From NCBI GenBank assembly GCA_024036415.1, contig JAMWET010003062.1, forward strand, positions 1,503,077 through 1,567,076: DNA of 64,000 bases, written 5' to 3'. The translations under genes were made by a program, and so were the position numbers. This document shows, piece by piece, positions 34,854 to 46,110 of this stretch. Source of the DNA: Prochilodus magdalenae (Eukaryota; Chordata; Actinopteri; Characiformes; Prochilodontidae). A model generated the notes under the pieces. It saw only the letters and a program-made list of their open reading frames with translations, did no database searches and was not told where the DNA came from. Numbering within the stretch: the first letter of the stretch is position 1; each line of letters starts with the position of its first letter.

Positions 34854-35370
34854 CTTTCTGATTTCTCTTGCTCCATTACGCTCACTCTATTTCCCCCTCT
34901 CTTACGTTTGATTTCGCTTTCTCTTGCTCTCTCTCCCCTTTCTGTATCTTTCTTCTTCTTTTCTCTCCTTTTCTTCCTTTCCTCTCTCTTTATTTCTGCT
35001 TCTCTCACACTGTCTCTTCCTCTCTCTTGCTCTCCCCTATTCTATTCTCACTTTCTCTCCCTCCTCTGTTTCTCTCTCTCCACTCTATTTCTTTTTACTC
35101 CCTCTCCAAATACCATTTTTTACCACTACTTTATTTTATTTCTCTCCCTCCTTTTCTTTCTTTCCCTCCTCTCTCTATTCTTCTCTAAATTCCTTTCTCT
35201 CTGTTGTCTTTCTCTCTCCCTTTGCTTTAGTGTTTCTCTCTTTTCTTCTGTCCTTTTCTCTCCTTCCGCTACTCTCTCACTCTCTCTCTTCCTTTTTGAC
35301 GGTCTCTGATTCCCTGTCATTACTCTTTTCCCCCTCTTCTTCCTCTCCAGTTTCTTTCTTTAGTTAGTTA
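34820..35370 (+). repeat. Long polypyrimidine tract
   Basis: About 550 bp of nearly pure C/T on the plus strand, starting with a (CT)n run and degrading into TTTC, CTTT and CCCT mixtures, then a (TTAG)4 end near 35361. The long Ser/Leu/Phe frames over it are artefacts of composition. Confidence 0.92.
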
Positions 35371-36260
35371 GTTAGTTTCTGTATCTTGGCCTGGGTCCAG
35401 TGTTGAAGCAATCCTGAAAGCTGTAATTTAGCCTGACATTCTGCGCCGTATAAAGTAATCCCTTTAAAGAGCTGTATTCACATGTGTGCATGCTGTTTTG
35501 GCCCTGCACAGATTTTTCAGAAGATAAGATTTACCATCAAATCCCCATGCTGGCTTGGAGTCCTGTATTTTTTTTTCCGGTTGATGGGATTTGGCATATT
35601 GGAGAAATATAGGAGATGCTGTTTTCTGTCCTCATTATAGAAGGGCTTAGTTCTGGCTCTGGAGCGCTGGAGTGTTTTGACATCTGAGACTGCCAAGGCT
35701 TCCTTTAGGATAACCGTGATTAAAGAAAGGACTGTATCTGTTATATTGTTATCTTGAATCTGTGTTTTTCTTTCTCCTTTGTGCTTGTCTAATGCACCTC
35801 AGAGCCTGCGTATGTCTGCTCACTTCCCAGTTTTCAGTGTACAGCCAGTCATACTATTAGCCCTGCTTCAGAGCCTTGTCCACATTTGGCACTAATTAAA
35901 GGCTTTTAGACCCCTCCATGTGTGCATGTTGTATCTGCTCTTTGTGTTGAGGCAGGTCAGAACGAGTGAAGGTGAGAAGAGACAGAGGGCAAAGTGGGAA
36001 AGCTGGCACCAGTGCCAGCATGATCTGAATGTGTGCGCGCGTGTGTGTGGGTGAGTGAGAGAATGTGCCCCAGAATGGTCCCTGTCAGCAGGAGTCTGAT
36101 GTGTGTCTACTCATGTGTGGAGCACTCATCATGGGCAATTAGGGCTGAGCAGGGGGGCCTGAACCTTCATCCAAGTGTCCTTGAAGAAAAAAGAGGAGAG
36201 AAAGAGCGAGAGATATAGAGAAAGACCGACAAACAGACTCCCAAACAGCTTTTGGGACAT
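35371..36260. other. Unannotated DNA
   Basis: No gene was recognised. A short purine-rich part lies near 36186-36225. Confidence 0.35.
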
Positions 36261-36264
36261 TCAG

Positions 36265-36490
36265 AGGAGACCAGTGCAGGCATAAATTGAACAATAGCTC
36301 ACTTCAAAATGGTTCAACGGTGATCAACAGCACGCTCTTCTAACGTCTTTGTTGTTCTCCAGCTTTGGTTTAAATAGGTTCTCTCCGCAGGGCGATAATC
36401 ACCATTCATTATTCACACTTCAGACGGTCATTAAAAGTCAATCTAGAAAACCGCCGATGATAACACTAACAGGAGCCGCTCAGTGCAGTC
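36265..36490. other. Candidate conserved non-coding element
   Basis: A non-repetitive block with words such as GGGCGATAATCACCATTCATT, CAGACGGTCATTAAAAGTC and ACCGCCGATGATAAC, directly before a (CT)n microsatellite. It may be regulatory. The inference is from composition. Confidence 0.27.
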
Positions 36491-36518
36491 TTTAATATTG
36501 TGTCACAATTTCACCCTA

Positions 36519-36544
36519 AATCTCTCTCTTTCTCTCTTTCTCTT

Positions 36545-36627
<83 letters not shown>
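36519..36627 (+). repeat. (CT)n microsatellite
   Basis: About 109 bp of CT repeats with a few TTT and CACT interruptions. Confidence 0.95.
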
Positions 36628-36639
36628 GCATAGACTTCA

Positions 36640-36955
36640 CATTAGAGCACGTGGGGAGGGTTTATAAGGATAAAGATCTCGCCGATCTTCTGCAGCTTGT
36701 AGCTGATGATTTATTAATTCTGTGTTCTGCCAGAGCTGGAATGAAGCTCCTTTTAATATTTTATATGCCACGCGCTCACACATGACATGGCGTTACGATG
36801 CCTCGGCTGCCTCTCCGCAATGTTGAAATGAATGCGGGGCGACCTTTTCCGCGAAGATATTTCAGCAAGAATTAAGTGGCTTAAGGGTTAATAAATTATA
36901 ATAACTAACTCGCTCTCTCACTGCACATCCTGCTAGGTGATGACTAGTCTTCTGG
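36640..36955. other. Candidate conserved non-coding element
   Basis: A non-repetitive block after the CT run with GATGATTTATTAATTCTG, TCCTTTTAATATTTTATATG, ATGAATGCGGGGCGACC and AAGGGTTAATAAATTATAAT. The mixture of CpG-containing and AT-core words suggests a regulatory element, not shown. Confidence 0.3.
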
Positions 36956-37845
36956 GGATGCACGGGAATTGTTATTTTTCTCTGGAGAGAGCACAAGGGT
37001 AGTTTTTAGTAAAAAAAAAAAAAACCCTGAGAAACATGTTCCAGTTGCTTCGTACAATCACTTCCCACAGAAAAGCCAGTTCATCTTGAAAACACGAATT
37101 ATACAGGAAAACAACCACAGAAACTGTATAGCTGGTAGCGATTGTCTGAGTGAAGTAGTTTATTGTGTTATTTTTTCTGCTTCAACCTCCTAACAAGCCT
37201 TGCAAATAGCTTTTAGAGCATCATAAGATAATCAGACCTAGCAGACCTAAACTAGGGTGCTTCCTATTGAAGCCACAGGAAATGTACCTATGTGTTGTTT
37301 TGGGCTCCATGTGTTATTTTAGCATTGCTGTTTACATGCTCACTCCAGCTATATCAAAAAGACCGTTAAAGAGTTAATTAGCTAGCGAGCAGCTTGCTTT
37401 CTGTCTTTGACCTAGTTCTCTTTTCTTTATCTCCCCTCCCCCTCCCAGTCTTCTTTCTTTATTTCCTTCGTTCTTTCTTTTTTTTTTCGTTTTAGGAATA
37501 TGAGTGTACTATGAAAGCATAGCAGTGGCTCAGTTGTACAGTTTCTCTGGCTGAGTGGTGATGAAAAGGCTTTTGCCTGCCTTTTGTTGTGTCCTGCCAG
37601 TCCTTAAACGTGCAATCAGGGTTTTGTGCACAATGCATTAGATATTAACATTACAACCTCAATTCAGACCTGATATTGCCGTCTTGCCAGAAAGGTCACT
37701 TGTGTTTGTGTTTGTAAGCGAGTCACATCTGATTCGTCGTTATCATGTGAGTTAAGTACCACACCATAAAATGTTGATCCTAGACATGGCACTAGTTGTT
37801 CAGTTATAATAAGAACACATGTAAAATTTAATTGAACAAAATACA
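36956..37845. other. Unannotated DNA
   Basis: Poly-A at about 37011-37024 and a pyrimidine-rich stretch near 37395-37490. No gene. Confidence 0.35.
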
Positions 37846-37849
37846 AGGT

Positions 37850-38640
37850 AAATTTGACTTTGCCAACATGTATTTACAAATAAATAAATAAATGAACACC
37901 TTTAGACAGTAAGTAATGTACTACAGTAACTGGTGCTGCTCACTTTGGCAGAAACAACATTATGTAGACTTTTCTAGTTCATGACTTCTATTGGGAGGAA
38001 TGTTTGCCGTTTCCTCCATGCATTATGTCAAGTGTGCAGTGTTTTAGTTTCTTGCATGTACCACCTGTTTCAAATTCCTCCACAGCAAATCAAACGGATT
38101 TAGGTCTGGGCTTTGATAAGGTTCTTCTACAATGCTTTATTTCATCCTGATAAGCAACTTCTTTGGTTGACTGACTTCAGTGTTTGGGATCTTTATCTTG
38201 TTGGGAGGTCTAGATCTTCAGCTTTCAGCTTTTTTACAGACGACCTTATTTTCCTCAGGCACTCTTCTTTGATTCTACAATTGCAAGTTGGCCCAGTCCT
38301 GAGGTACTAAGGCAGCCCCGAACCATGACATTTCCACCACCATGCTTTACAGTTGGTATAAGGTTTCTCTTATCAAACATGGCCTAACAGCTTTATTGTT
38401 GACTTGTGAATCTTCCTCTGATGTTCTTTTTTTTGACCGCAAAGACTTCTTCCTGGCACACTTCCTTTATAGGTCAAATTTAGCATCTTTTTCTAAAGGT
38501 AAATGGATGGACGCACTTTTACATTCATTCTGGCTTAGACATGTTGACAGTGGTTTTGCATCTTAAGGCTCTTCCCAGACTCATAGGCATTCACAGCCTT
38601 CCGTCTGCAGTCCTTAGAGCGCTCATTTCATCTAGGTATG
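37850..38640 (-). pseudogene. Heavily decayed Tc1-like transposon
   Basis: On the minus strand the remains of a Tc1-type transposase can be followed. The GGTGGTGGAAATGTCATGG block (about 38325-38343) stands for the HGGG-VMVWG motif, then come an AACAAGATAAAGATCCCAAAC block (about 38188) and the CCAGACCTAAATCCGT block (about 38095-38110), which stands for PDLNP. The motif order is correct for a minus-strand gene. The region on the right (38400-38640) matches the N-terminal half only loosely. All frames are broken, and the family differs from the element at 22213-23802. Confidence 0.6.
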
Positions 38641-40670
38641 ACACTCTTAACTTCAAAAACAAATCAGACCAGATAGCTAGCATTCCATTATTCCATTTTG
38701 TAATAATTAGCATGTGATTGTGTGCAGTTGATTTTAGTTTGAGTTTGACCCTTTGAATTTGACATTGTTTTCAATTATATAAAGAATAATGATATGAATC
38801 ACTTAATCACTTAATACAGTACCGACTACATTTTGAATAATGCACAGAAGTTAATGAATAATGGGTTAATAACTGAACGATAAGCCTAGATGTGATGGTT
38901 TGGCCATGCTGTAATATAACCTAATATAATACAATTTTCCCTGAACCTCAAATATCCATCAGCCTAGACATGTTTGCTTGTTTTGTATTGTTCACAAATT
39001 TGGGAAAATTAAAGTCTTGATAGAACATTCCACTTATCTATACAGTCTGTGACATTTATGATCCAGACCTAACTGCCCGACAAACATACCTGCCTTCACT
39101 AATGCTCTTGTGTCTGAGTACAATCAAATCCTCACAGAATTGTTTCACAATGAGTGTAAAGTCTTCCCAGAGCGGTAGACTACTGAAGCAAAGGGGAGCA
39201 AGCCCTAAGAAATAAGCCTGAATTCAGAAGTAACCCTGGGTGTGTCTACCAACTTAAATACAATGTATTTTGCAAACCCTAAAATCTTCCTTGAAGGTAG
39301 ACTTTACTGCTATGTACTGTAGTTGTCAATTTTATAGGAAACAGTAAGCCATGCAAGCCATCCAAAAACTCACTCATGTCTGTAAGCTGCACTGGCCTCA
39401 TTGTTGTAGCAGAAAACTAAAGCCTCCAGCATTTCTTGGCTAGCTGTACTCATTTAGTGTGTTAATGTGTCCCACACTAATGAAGATAACAGAGCTGCTG
39501 GAGCAGTTCCAGAAGACAGGTCAGACCCTGACATGGTCAAGGCGGTGGATATTGGGAAGCATGGGGTGGATGTTGGCAGACAGGTAATGAAGTACGGTTC
39601 ACACCTGCCTCTTCTTATGTGCGTGAGATCTATATGTGTGTACATTGCTGTGCCAGTCAGAGGCCACCCCATTGTTTATTTAATTTCCAGTCAAAACAGT
39701 ATTTAGGTACGAGTTATTAATTTTCCAGCATTACCTGCCTTCAGTTTTTAAAGAAATCTGCAGAGATATTTTTTCCATCTTGTTGCAAAATTAATTTCTC
39801 CCCAATTAAGCATTTTCCAGCCGTTATTGCATAATGTATCAAAAGTTGTTTCTGCTTATCGCAGCATTCATGATGCCAGTCAAAAACAAACAAGCAATTT
39901 CCGATGTCGTTACACATCCAAAAAATTGCAGTGATCCCCCACTGGCTCTTACTGATGGTTGTAGGGGTGGTTCAAAGTGTCATTCATTGCCTGCCTATTT
40001 TTTCCTTTGACAGCAACACAGCTTTCAGACCCATAGCTTTGAGTAGTTTTTTCAAAGTGGACGGTTGGAGAGAAACACCTTTTCAGATCTGAAATAAAAG
40101 TGGAGCTGGATTTTCCGTCTCTCATAGGTGAAAGCTTGAAGCGCTGTTTATCTGATGGTGACATTTTGTGGTCTACCAGGTCTTGTACAGTTGTTAGTAG
40201 TTTTTTAACTGAGTGTTTGAAGATATTAAATTTGTTAGCTTTTATTGTTGAGACGTCTGTGTAATTGTTCATTAAATATATTGTATTTGCCAGTTGTGTG
40301 GGGTTTATGCGGATGTTTGGGTCTAATGCTGTCCCCTGCTATGTGTAATTAAGCCAGTGGTCCTCCTGTTTAATCACAGAATTTTTCTTTTCTTGCTTCA
40401 CAAAGTAATCAGTCATTTCCTACTGTGTGTCACAAAGCGCTGAAGCTTCTCTTATTCTTTCTAATAGATCATCACCATAGGCTTTTAGTGGCAGGATATT
40501 CTAGGTTTTTACTGTGATAAACTACTTACAGTAGTCACTGGATTCAGTAATAATTGAGTTGTAATTAAGTTTTATTCACACTTTCAAGCCTTTCTCATTG
40601 TTACTCTCACAGAACTCTTGGTTTATTGGTTATTCTATTCAACATTGAATATAATTATGAATTCCTAATC
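38641..40670. other. Unannotated DNA
   Basis: No gene, RNA or named repeat was recognised. The minus-strand 107-codon frame at 39949-40272 has no known domain. Confidence 0.35.
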
Positions 40671-40674
40671 TTTT

Positions 40675-40862
40675 TATATGGCTTTTGTGCTAGTTTTGCT
40701 ATCCAATGTCAGCCAGAGGTGGATGGGTTCCCCTTCTGGTTCCTCAGGTTCCTCTCCACCCTTGCTTTGCCATGATCACCACTGGCAGCTTGGACCTGGA
40801 TTCTCTGTAAACCTGCTTTGTGATATTTGCTGTAAAAGGAGCTATATGAATGAGCTTTGACT
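40675..40862 (+). repeat. Fish dispersed repeat, LINE 3'-tail-like
   Basis: Contains CCAGAGGTGGATGGGTTCCC, GGTTCCTCTCCACC and CTGTAAACCTGCTTTGTGA, and ends AGCTATATGAATGAGCTTTG. This order is typical of a very abundant fish repeat tail that I associate with non-LTR retrotransposons. It is non-coding, and the family is assigned from memory. Confidence 0.5.
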
Positions 40863-41360
40863 TGGTTTGTGCTGTTCTGTGTTGGGCTCTGGGGTAGTTG
40901 GGGCAGTGTTGGTCCCTGCCGTCAGGTAGTGTTGTGTGGCTGTAAATTACCTGCCTGCTATGTTAGTCATTTATATGGTGCTGGGTGGTGGTTTCCACTG
41001 CCATCGTGTCTGTTTACTCTGCGCTGACACTGAAAATGTTTTCTTCTTCTCCTTTTTGTTGGTAATACTGAAAAACGTAATGCCCGTTTTGACTGAAAAT
41101 CGAAGTAATAAAAGGGTGGGCTGTGACATTTGAACTGTGCTGTATTTGCCACCAGAAGTACTCCAAGGACTCTTATTCCTCACCTTGTGAGATTACACAG
41201 GCTGCTGTGGCTCGACCTAATGATCCCTTGGCATGTGTTCAAGCGATCGCATTCATGCACACACAACATAGAGCTAGTGTGAAGGCCTAATGAGGTACTG
41301 GATAAAGACTTTCTTGAGGACTGCGATAAAGGCTTCTGATAGTTTCATTTTTCACTGAAT
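40863..41360. other. Unannotated DNA
   Basis: No gene was recognised. Confidence 0.35.
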
Positions 41361-41363
41361 CGG

Positions 41364-41429
<66 letters not shown>
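41364..41429 (+). repeat. (CT)n microsatellite
   Basis: CT repeat of about 66 bp followed by CACACACAGGTG, which happens to form a strong splice-acceptor-like context. No exon with a recognisable product follows it. Confidence 0.95.
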
Positions 41430-41430
<1 letters not shown>

Positions 41431-41957
41431 CACACAGGTGCTTTCCTCACCACTACTGGGGCCTTATTATGGAAAGCAGGTGTGGAGAAACTGTGGTGAG
41501 TGTTCTTTTAATCCTGAATCCTTCAACCAATGTGTGCTTCTATTGACTGGGCCTCTGTCAGAAATTGGTTTGCTAACTATAACGGCTGGATATAAAACCA
41601 CAGTAGGTGCCTTTAGAGCACAAAATCTGAATTTCAGCCTTAGTTCTTTGTTCACTGGAAAGGTTTCGCGGTGTGACTGTGCTAGTTCTGTAGCATGACT
41701 CCTCCTTATTCAAAAAAAACATATTTTCTGTTTCTTGGATTTAATGGAATTTCAATGACCCTTGGCCCTGCAGTGTGGCTTTAACCTCACCCTGTCACCA
41801 AAGACTGAGTATTATCTCAGAGTGCTCTTGTGTAATAGTATCCAAGTGATTTCTATGATTATTGTATTTTTCTCCAGCCTGGGTTTTATAGCTTTCAGTG
41901 ATGAGTAACTAACCTGATGCTGTAACACAGTGAGTCAAGGTCAAATGGACTCAATCT

Positions 41958-41959
<2 letters not shown>

Positions 41960-41993
<34 letters not shown>

Positions 41994-42000
41994 ACACACA
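41960..42000 (+). repeat. (CA)n microsatellite
   Basis: CA dinucleotide run of about 20 units with one G interruption, lying 60 bp before the R1 element. Confidence 0.95.
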
Positions 42001-42061
42001 TCCTGTATGATCAAGGGCACTTCACTTTCCCCACTCCTGCTGAATGATTTGCAAACTATAG

Positions 42062-42855
42062 ATCTTATTATGGTTACGCATTGCAAAGTGACAAACTCGT
42101 CCTGCAGCTTTCGAGATATCAACTCCATTCCAACTCCAGATTATCTGGAAAGCTACTCTGATGTGGGCTTGTATACAGCTTTTGGATCGGATGCACGGAT
42201 TCCGAGTAGGACGGATTTTTCCGGATTTTTTTTTTTCATAGAGAATGAATAGGATCGAAAAACACGTGCTTATCTAACCTACTTCCGCTCGACCTAGAGA
42301 CACCAAATCGGATACACTAGCCCGGGAGCAGGAATACAGTGTTTAAATGACCCACACTCGTTCGTTTCTCCTTTCCTCCCATAGAGTCCCAGTCATTTTT
42401 GGACCCCCCCAAAACCGGCTGTTTTGTTCAGCCTAAAGGCGCGAAACTTTACATACACACTAAGGGTAGGTCCCCAGGCACAGCCATACTGACCTGCACT
42501 CCTCTATCTGTCATTTATTCATCTCTCAATCCTCCCATAGAGTCCCAGTCATTTTCGACCCAAACCAAACCCGGTTGTTTCCTTCGCCCGAGAACCAGAA
42601 AACGTCACATACTCACTAAGGGGAGGTCCCCAAGCACTAGTGCACAGCCATACTGACCCGCACTCGTCTATCTGTCGCTTATTCATCCCTCGTTCCTCCC
42701 ATAGAGTCCTAGTCATTTTCGACCCAAACCAAGCAGTAACGCTTTTGTTCACCTGAGAGCCACCAAACTTCACGTACTCACTAAGAGCAGGCCCCCAGAC
42801 GCTAATCCACAGTCATACCAACCCGCACTCGTTTACTCATCCCTCTTTACTCACT
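42062..42855 (+). repeat. R1 dispersed element, plus-strand copy with three tandem units
   Basis: The second copy of the element at 655-1343, here in plus orientation. A unique head (TTATGGTTACGCATTGC; CTTGTATACAGCTTTTGG; CTTATCTAACCTACTTCCGC) is followed by units that begin CCTCCCATAGAGTC at 42375, 42531 and 42695 (spacings 156 and 164 bp). Each unit continues with AGTCATTTT, a CACTAAGG-type motif and ATTCATCCCTC or a near form. The head also contains a more diverged partial unit. It is non-coding. Confidence 0.8.
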
Positions 42856-42914
42856 GAACAAGCGTTTCCTTCAGGAAATGCACTTTTGTTGTTAATGCCG
42901 TTTATGAAATATAT

Positions 42915-43088
42915 TTACTGGGTGAGGTTACACTGTTAAACACCCACATACGCACACTAGGGCCAGTGAGCACACTTGTCTGAAGCTGTGGCAACCCTAT
43001 CCACTGTGCCCAAGGAGCAGCTGGGTGTTAGATGGCTTGCTCAAGGGTTTCCTAACCTATAGCCCACAACTGCCCCCACAAACCACAA
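42915..43088 (-). mobile_element. Degenerate tRNA-derived SINE
   Basis: Shares with the better copy at 53533-53778 the words AGGAGCAGCTGGGTGTTAGA, TTGCTCAAGGG, CACACTAGGG-CAGTGAGC and CCTAACCTATAGCCCACAAC. Relative to that copy it lacks the central part that would hold the B box. Confidence 0.55.
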
Positions 43089-44735
43089 CTGTCCATAAAA
43101 GTCTGGCATGACACCATTGCAGTCCTTGGCCATGTTTATGTGATGTTATGTGCAGCCATCTGCCAATGGAGCTGGCACTATAGGGTGACTCATGGAGGGC
43201 ATCACTGCTCACTGAATGTCTGCAATCACAGCTGTTGGGTCAGTCAGGTACAGCGATAAGTGCCGTCCTTGCTTACATCACATGTGTGGCAAAGTGTGAA
43301 ACTTGGAGTCAATGCATGTCTTCTAATGTCAAACCTACAAAGTGTCATTCCTGTCGGTTGATTCCCATCTGGGTGCAACTATTATTTTAATGATGATTGT
43401 ATTTGCAGCTCAGAAAAAGAGACAACCTTAAAATGATCAGTTTCTCTAATTTTATAGTTTGTGGATTTGTGTTTGACCAAATAAGCAGTTCTGTTTTATT
43501 CGGTACACTTCTGGAAACATGTCTCCCAAATGACATATTGTATTGTAGATCTATTTATTTAGAAAATCACTAATGACGCCTCCAGAAACTATACTTGCTG
43601 TGCATTTCACCCCAGCCACCGCTCGCCAGTCTTTCTGTAGGTCACATGAGGTCACCTTACAGTGGTTAGGTGACATTCGAATGAGGTAGCGCTCAGCACG
43701 GTCAGTAGAGAGTGGTTTTCACCCTCTGCCAGTCTGTAGCTGTTGTCCTGTGTGTTTGCTGCTTGACCTTGTTCTTATGAACCAGATGCTCACTGTATCT
43801 GCCAGTAGAAGCTAGAACCGAACCTTCTGTTCCTCACTAAGAACCTGCTGTACATTATGAGACTGCGGTGGTCTCTTATGTATTTAGAGAGCTGTATATA
43901 TACAGTGATTCTTCCTATGTGTTCATTTGTTTAATGGAATGTTTGCTAGCTACCTGTTGACAAAAATATGTGACAGATTAAATATTTTTACCTCAGTCTT
44001 TTAAAGCAGATTTGAGTGTGTAGACCAGAGGTTGAAGTGTTCATATTTAACCTGTAAGTAACAAAAACTAGCCAGTACATGGGTAACCACAAACCTGTGT
44101 GTTCTTGACCAAGCAGAAGTAAATCAGAGAAGAATAGAGCACACAGAGAATGCTATATTTGTGTTGCATAATTCAGCATTTGAGAAAACGATGAAACTGC
44201 AACGTCTGACACTTTGCCATTAATTCTGTGAGCTGTTTGGAGCAGCATTGACAACTGAGGCTAGATCTAAGGTGCACATCTAGCAGTGGGGGGAAAAGAT
44301 GAAAAAAAAAAATCAAAGGAAACTTGAGCAAATATTAAGAAACTACATGAGGAACTGACTTAATCCTAAATCTCCTCTATGCTTGGCATCTCCATTCCCC
44401 CCAAGACGTGTCTAGTGGTGTATTATAAACTCTGTTAGCGATATTACCCCTTGTAGAGTAGAAAAGAATGAATTAAATAAGCTGTTAATCTTATGAATTT
44501 CTGCAGTTTTGCATATTGCTTGCTGAACGAGTGTATTGATGAAGTTATGCGGGACTGGTTGAGAGGTGAGATGTTTGCACTTTGTGCTAATGGCAGGCAG
44601 TGAAAAGTCCTGTGGGGATGTTTCCTCTGGATGGCTAGAGTAAACATGTATGACATTTTAGAACAGTGTTTGTTTAGTTAGCAGCACACTGGCATCGCAG
44701 TTCTTTGTAAAGATTTCATGCAGTGATTCCTTTAG
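43089..44735. other. Unannotated DNA
   Basis: No gene, RNA or repeat family was recognised. Confidence 0.35.
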
Positions 44736-44739
44736 TACA

Positions 44740-44855
44740 GGGGTGTCCAGTCTGGTCCACAAAGGGCCAGTATGGCAGCAAAATTTAAATTCCAAAGATC
44801 AGGAGCAAACCTGATTAAACTTGTTGATCAAGTGACCAAACAACTGAACAAAGCA
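44740..44855 (+). mobile_element. hAT-like MITE, left part
   Basis: Starts ACAGGGGTGTCCAGTC, then CCACAAAGGGCCAGTATGG and AACCTGATTAAACTTGTTGA, the left half of a fish hAT-type MITE that begins CAGGGGTGTCCAA. The right end is missing. Confidence 0.55.
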
Positions 44856-45254
44856 TCACTGGCCTTGTGTGAAAAGAGAGGGGTTCCCTGGTTTAGTGTG
44901 TCAGGAAGTCGTAATAGCATATAACTCATAGTGGTTACTGCTGTCACTAAACAGAGTTGTAGTAATGGATAAGCTGCATGTCAAATTATGTTGCATGTTG
45001 ATGCAGATTGAAATTCCTTGTTATTGCATATCATGGAGGCCTGTGCTGGTTGCAGAATCCTCGTATTCATGTAACTATGTGGAAAATAACTACGGTAAGC
45101 GGTAAACCTGATTGGGATGGGGGTTTGTATGACCTTTCATGCTTTATTTCCACAAAGTAGTTACATACTAAATAATAATTGTAATAATAAATAATTGTAA
45201 TCAAAAGGTGTTTGCTAAGGTGTGGCTGGGCCTATGCTATGGTACACTATATTT

Positions 45255-45305
45255 TGCATTTAAGGAATTTAGCAGATGCTCTTATCCAAAGTGACTTACA
45301 AACCA
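45255..45305 (-). mobile_element. SINE tail fragment
   Basis: Reads TTTAGCAGATGCTCTTATCC then AAAGTGACTTACAAACC, the inverted form of the tail of the SINE at 49757-49977. The tRNA-like head is absent. Confidence 0.6.
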
Positions 45306-45339
45306 AAGGTTTTCAATCACCATCTAAATATTTGAATTC

Positions 45340-46110
45340 AGGTGTTTCAAGTGTCTAAGTTTTATTCACCAGTCGAAACCAGTCGTGAAATTTATACTAA
45401 ATATTCCACAACGGTTAGTGGTATAACGACTGGGAACTCAACTCAGCCAGTGAGTGGTAGGCCAGAGCGAGGTCAGCAGGTGCTGAGGCACATAGTGCAA
45501 AGAGGCTGCCAACTTTCTTTAGAGTCAATCGTTACAGACCACCAAACTATATGTGGCCTTCTAGCTCAAGAACAGTGTGTAGAGAGCTATGCACAGCATT
45601 GAATCCAGTGGCGTAAAGCATCGTCACTGGACTCTCACGTGCTCTCTGTAGCAATAACACTTCTCCGTCTGGCAATCCGATGGACGAGTTTGGGTTTGGT
45701 GGTTGCCAAGCATACCAAGAGATTTTGGACAATTTCATGCTCCCAACTTTGTGGGAACAATTTGGAGATGGCCCCTTCCTGTTCCAAACTGACTGCGCAC
45801 CAGTGCACAGAGCACAAAGACCTTAATTACTGACTTTAACCCAATAGAACACCTTTATGATGAATTAGAGTGGAGACTCAGAGCCAGGCCTTCTTGTCCA
45901 ACATCAGTGTATGATGTCACAAATGCCCTTCTGAAAGGATGGTCACAAATTTCTATGAGCACTCTCCTAAACCTTGTGGAAGGCCTTCCCAGGGGAGTTG
46001 AAGCTGTAAAAGCTCCAAAGGGTGGGCTGACATCATATTAAACCCTATGGGTTAAGAATGGGATGTTATTTAGGTTCGTATGTGTGTGAAGGCAGACGAG
46101 GAAAAAATTA
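45340..46110 (+). pseudogene. Internally deleted Tc1-like transposase
   Basis: A plus-strand relic of a Tc1-like gene of a family I recall as very common in fishes. The N-terminal DNA-binding half is readable at 45400-45600 (TQPVSGRPERGQQVLRHIVQ). At 45655-45712 there is the SVWQSDG-type block, followed at 45713 directly by the YQEILDN-type block. The stretch between them, which would carry the HGGG-VMVWG motif, is deleted. The PIEHL glutamate motif is near 45841-45860 and the C-terminal end near 46000-46040. Several stops and frameshifts occur. The terminal inverted repeats are not visible. It is non-functional. Confidence 0.75.

Noticed and set aside
34908..35367. Overlapping plus-strand frames of 106-147 codons rich in Ser, Leu and Phe
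   Set aside because: Pure products of the polypyrimidine tract. The same applies to frames at 7181-7559, 60374-60977 and 63201-63955.
41430..41700. Exon-like open frame after a CT tract and CACACACAG
   Set aside because: The acceptor-like context is created by the microsatellite. The frame after it has no recognisable domain and no matching donor or CpG support.
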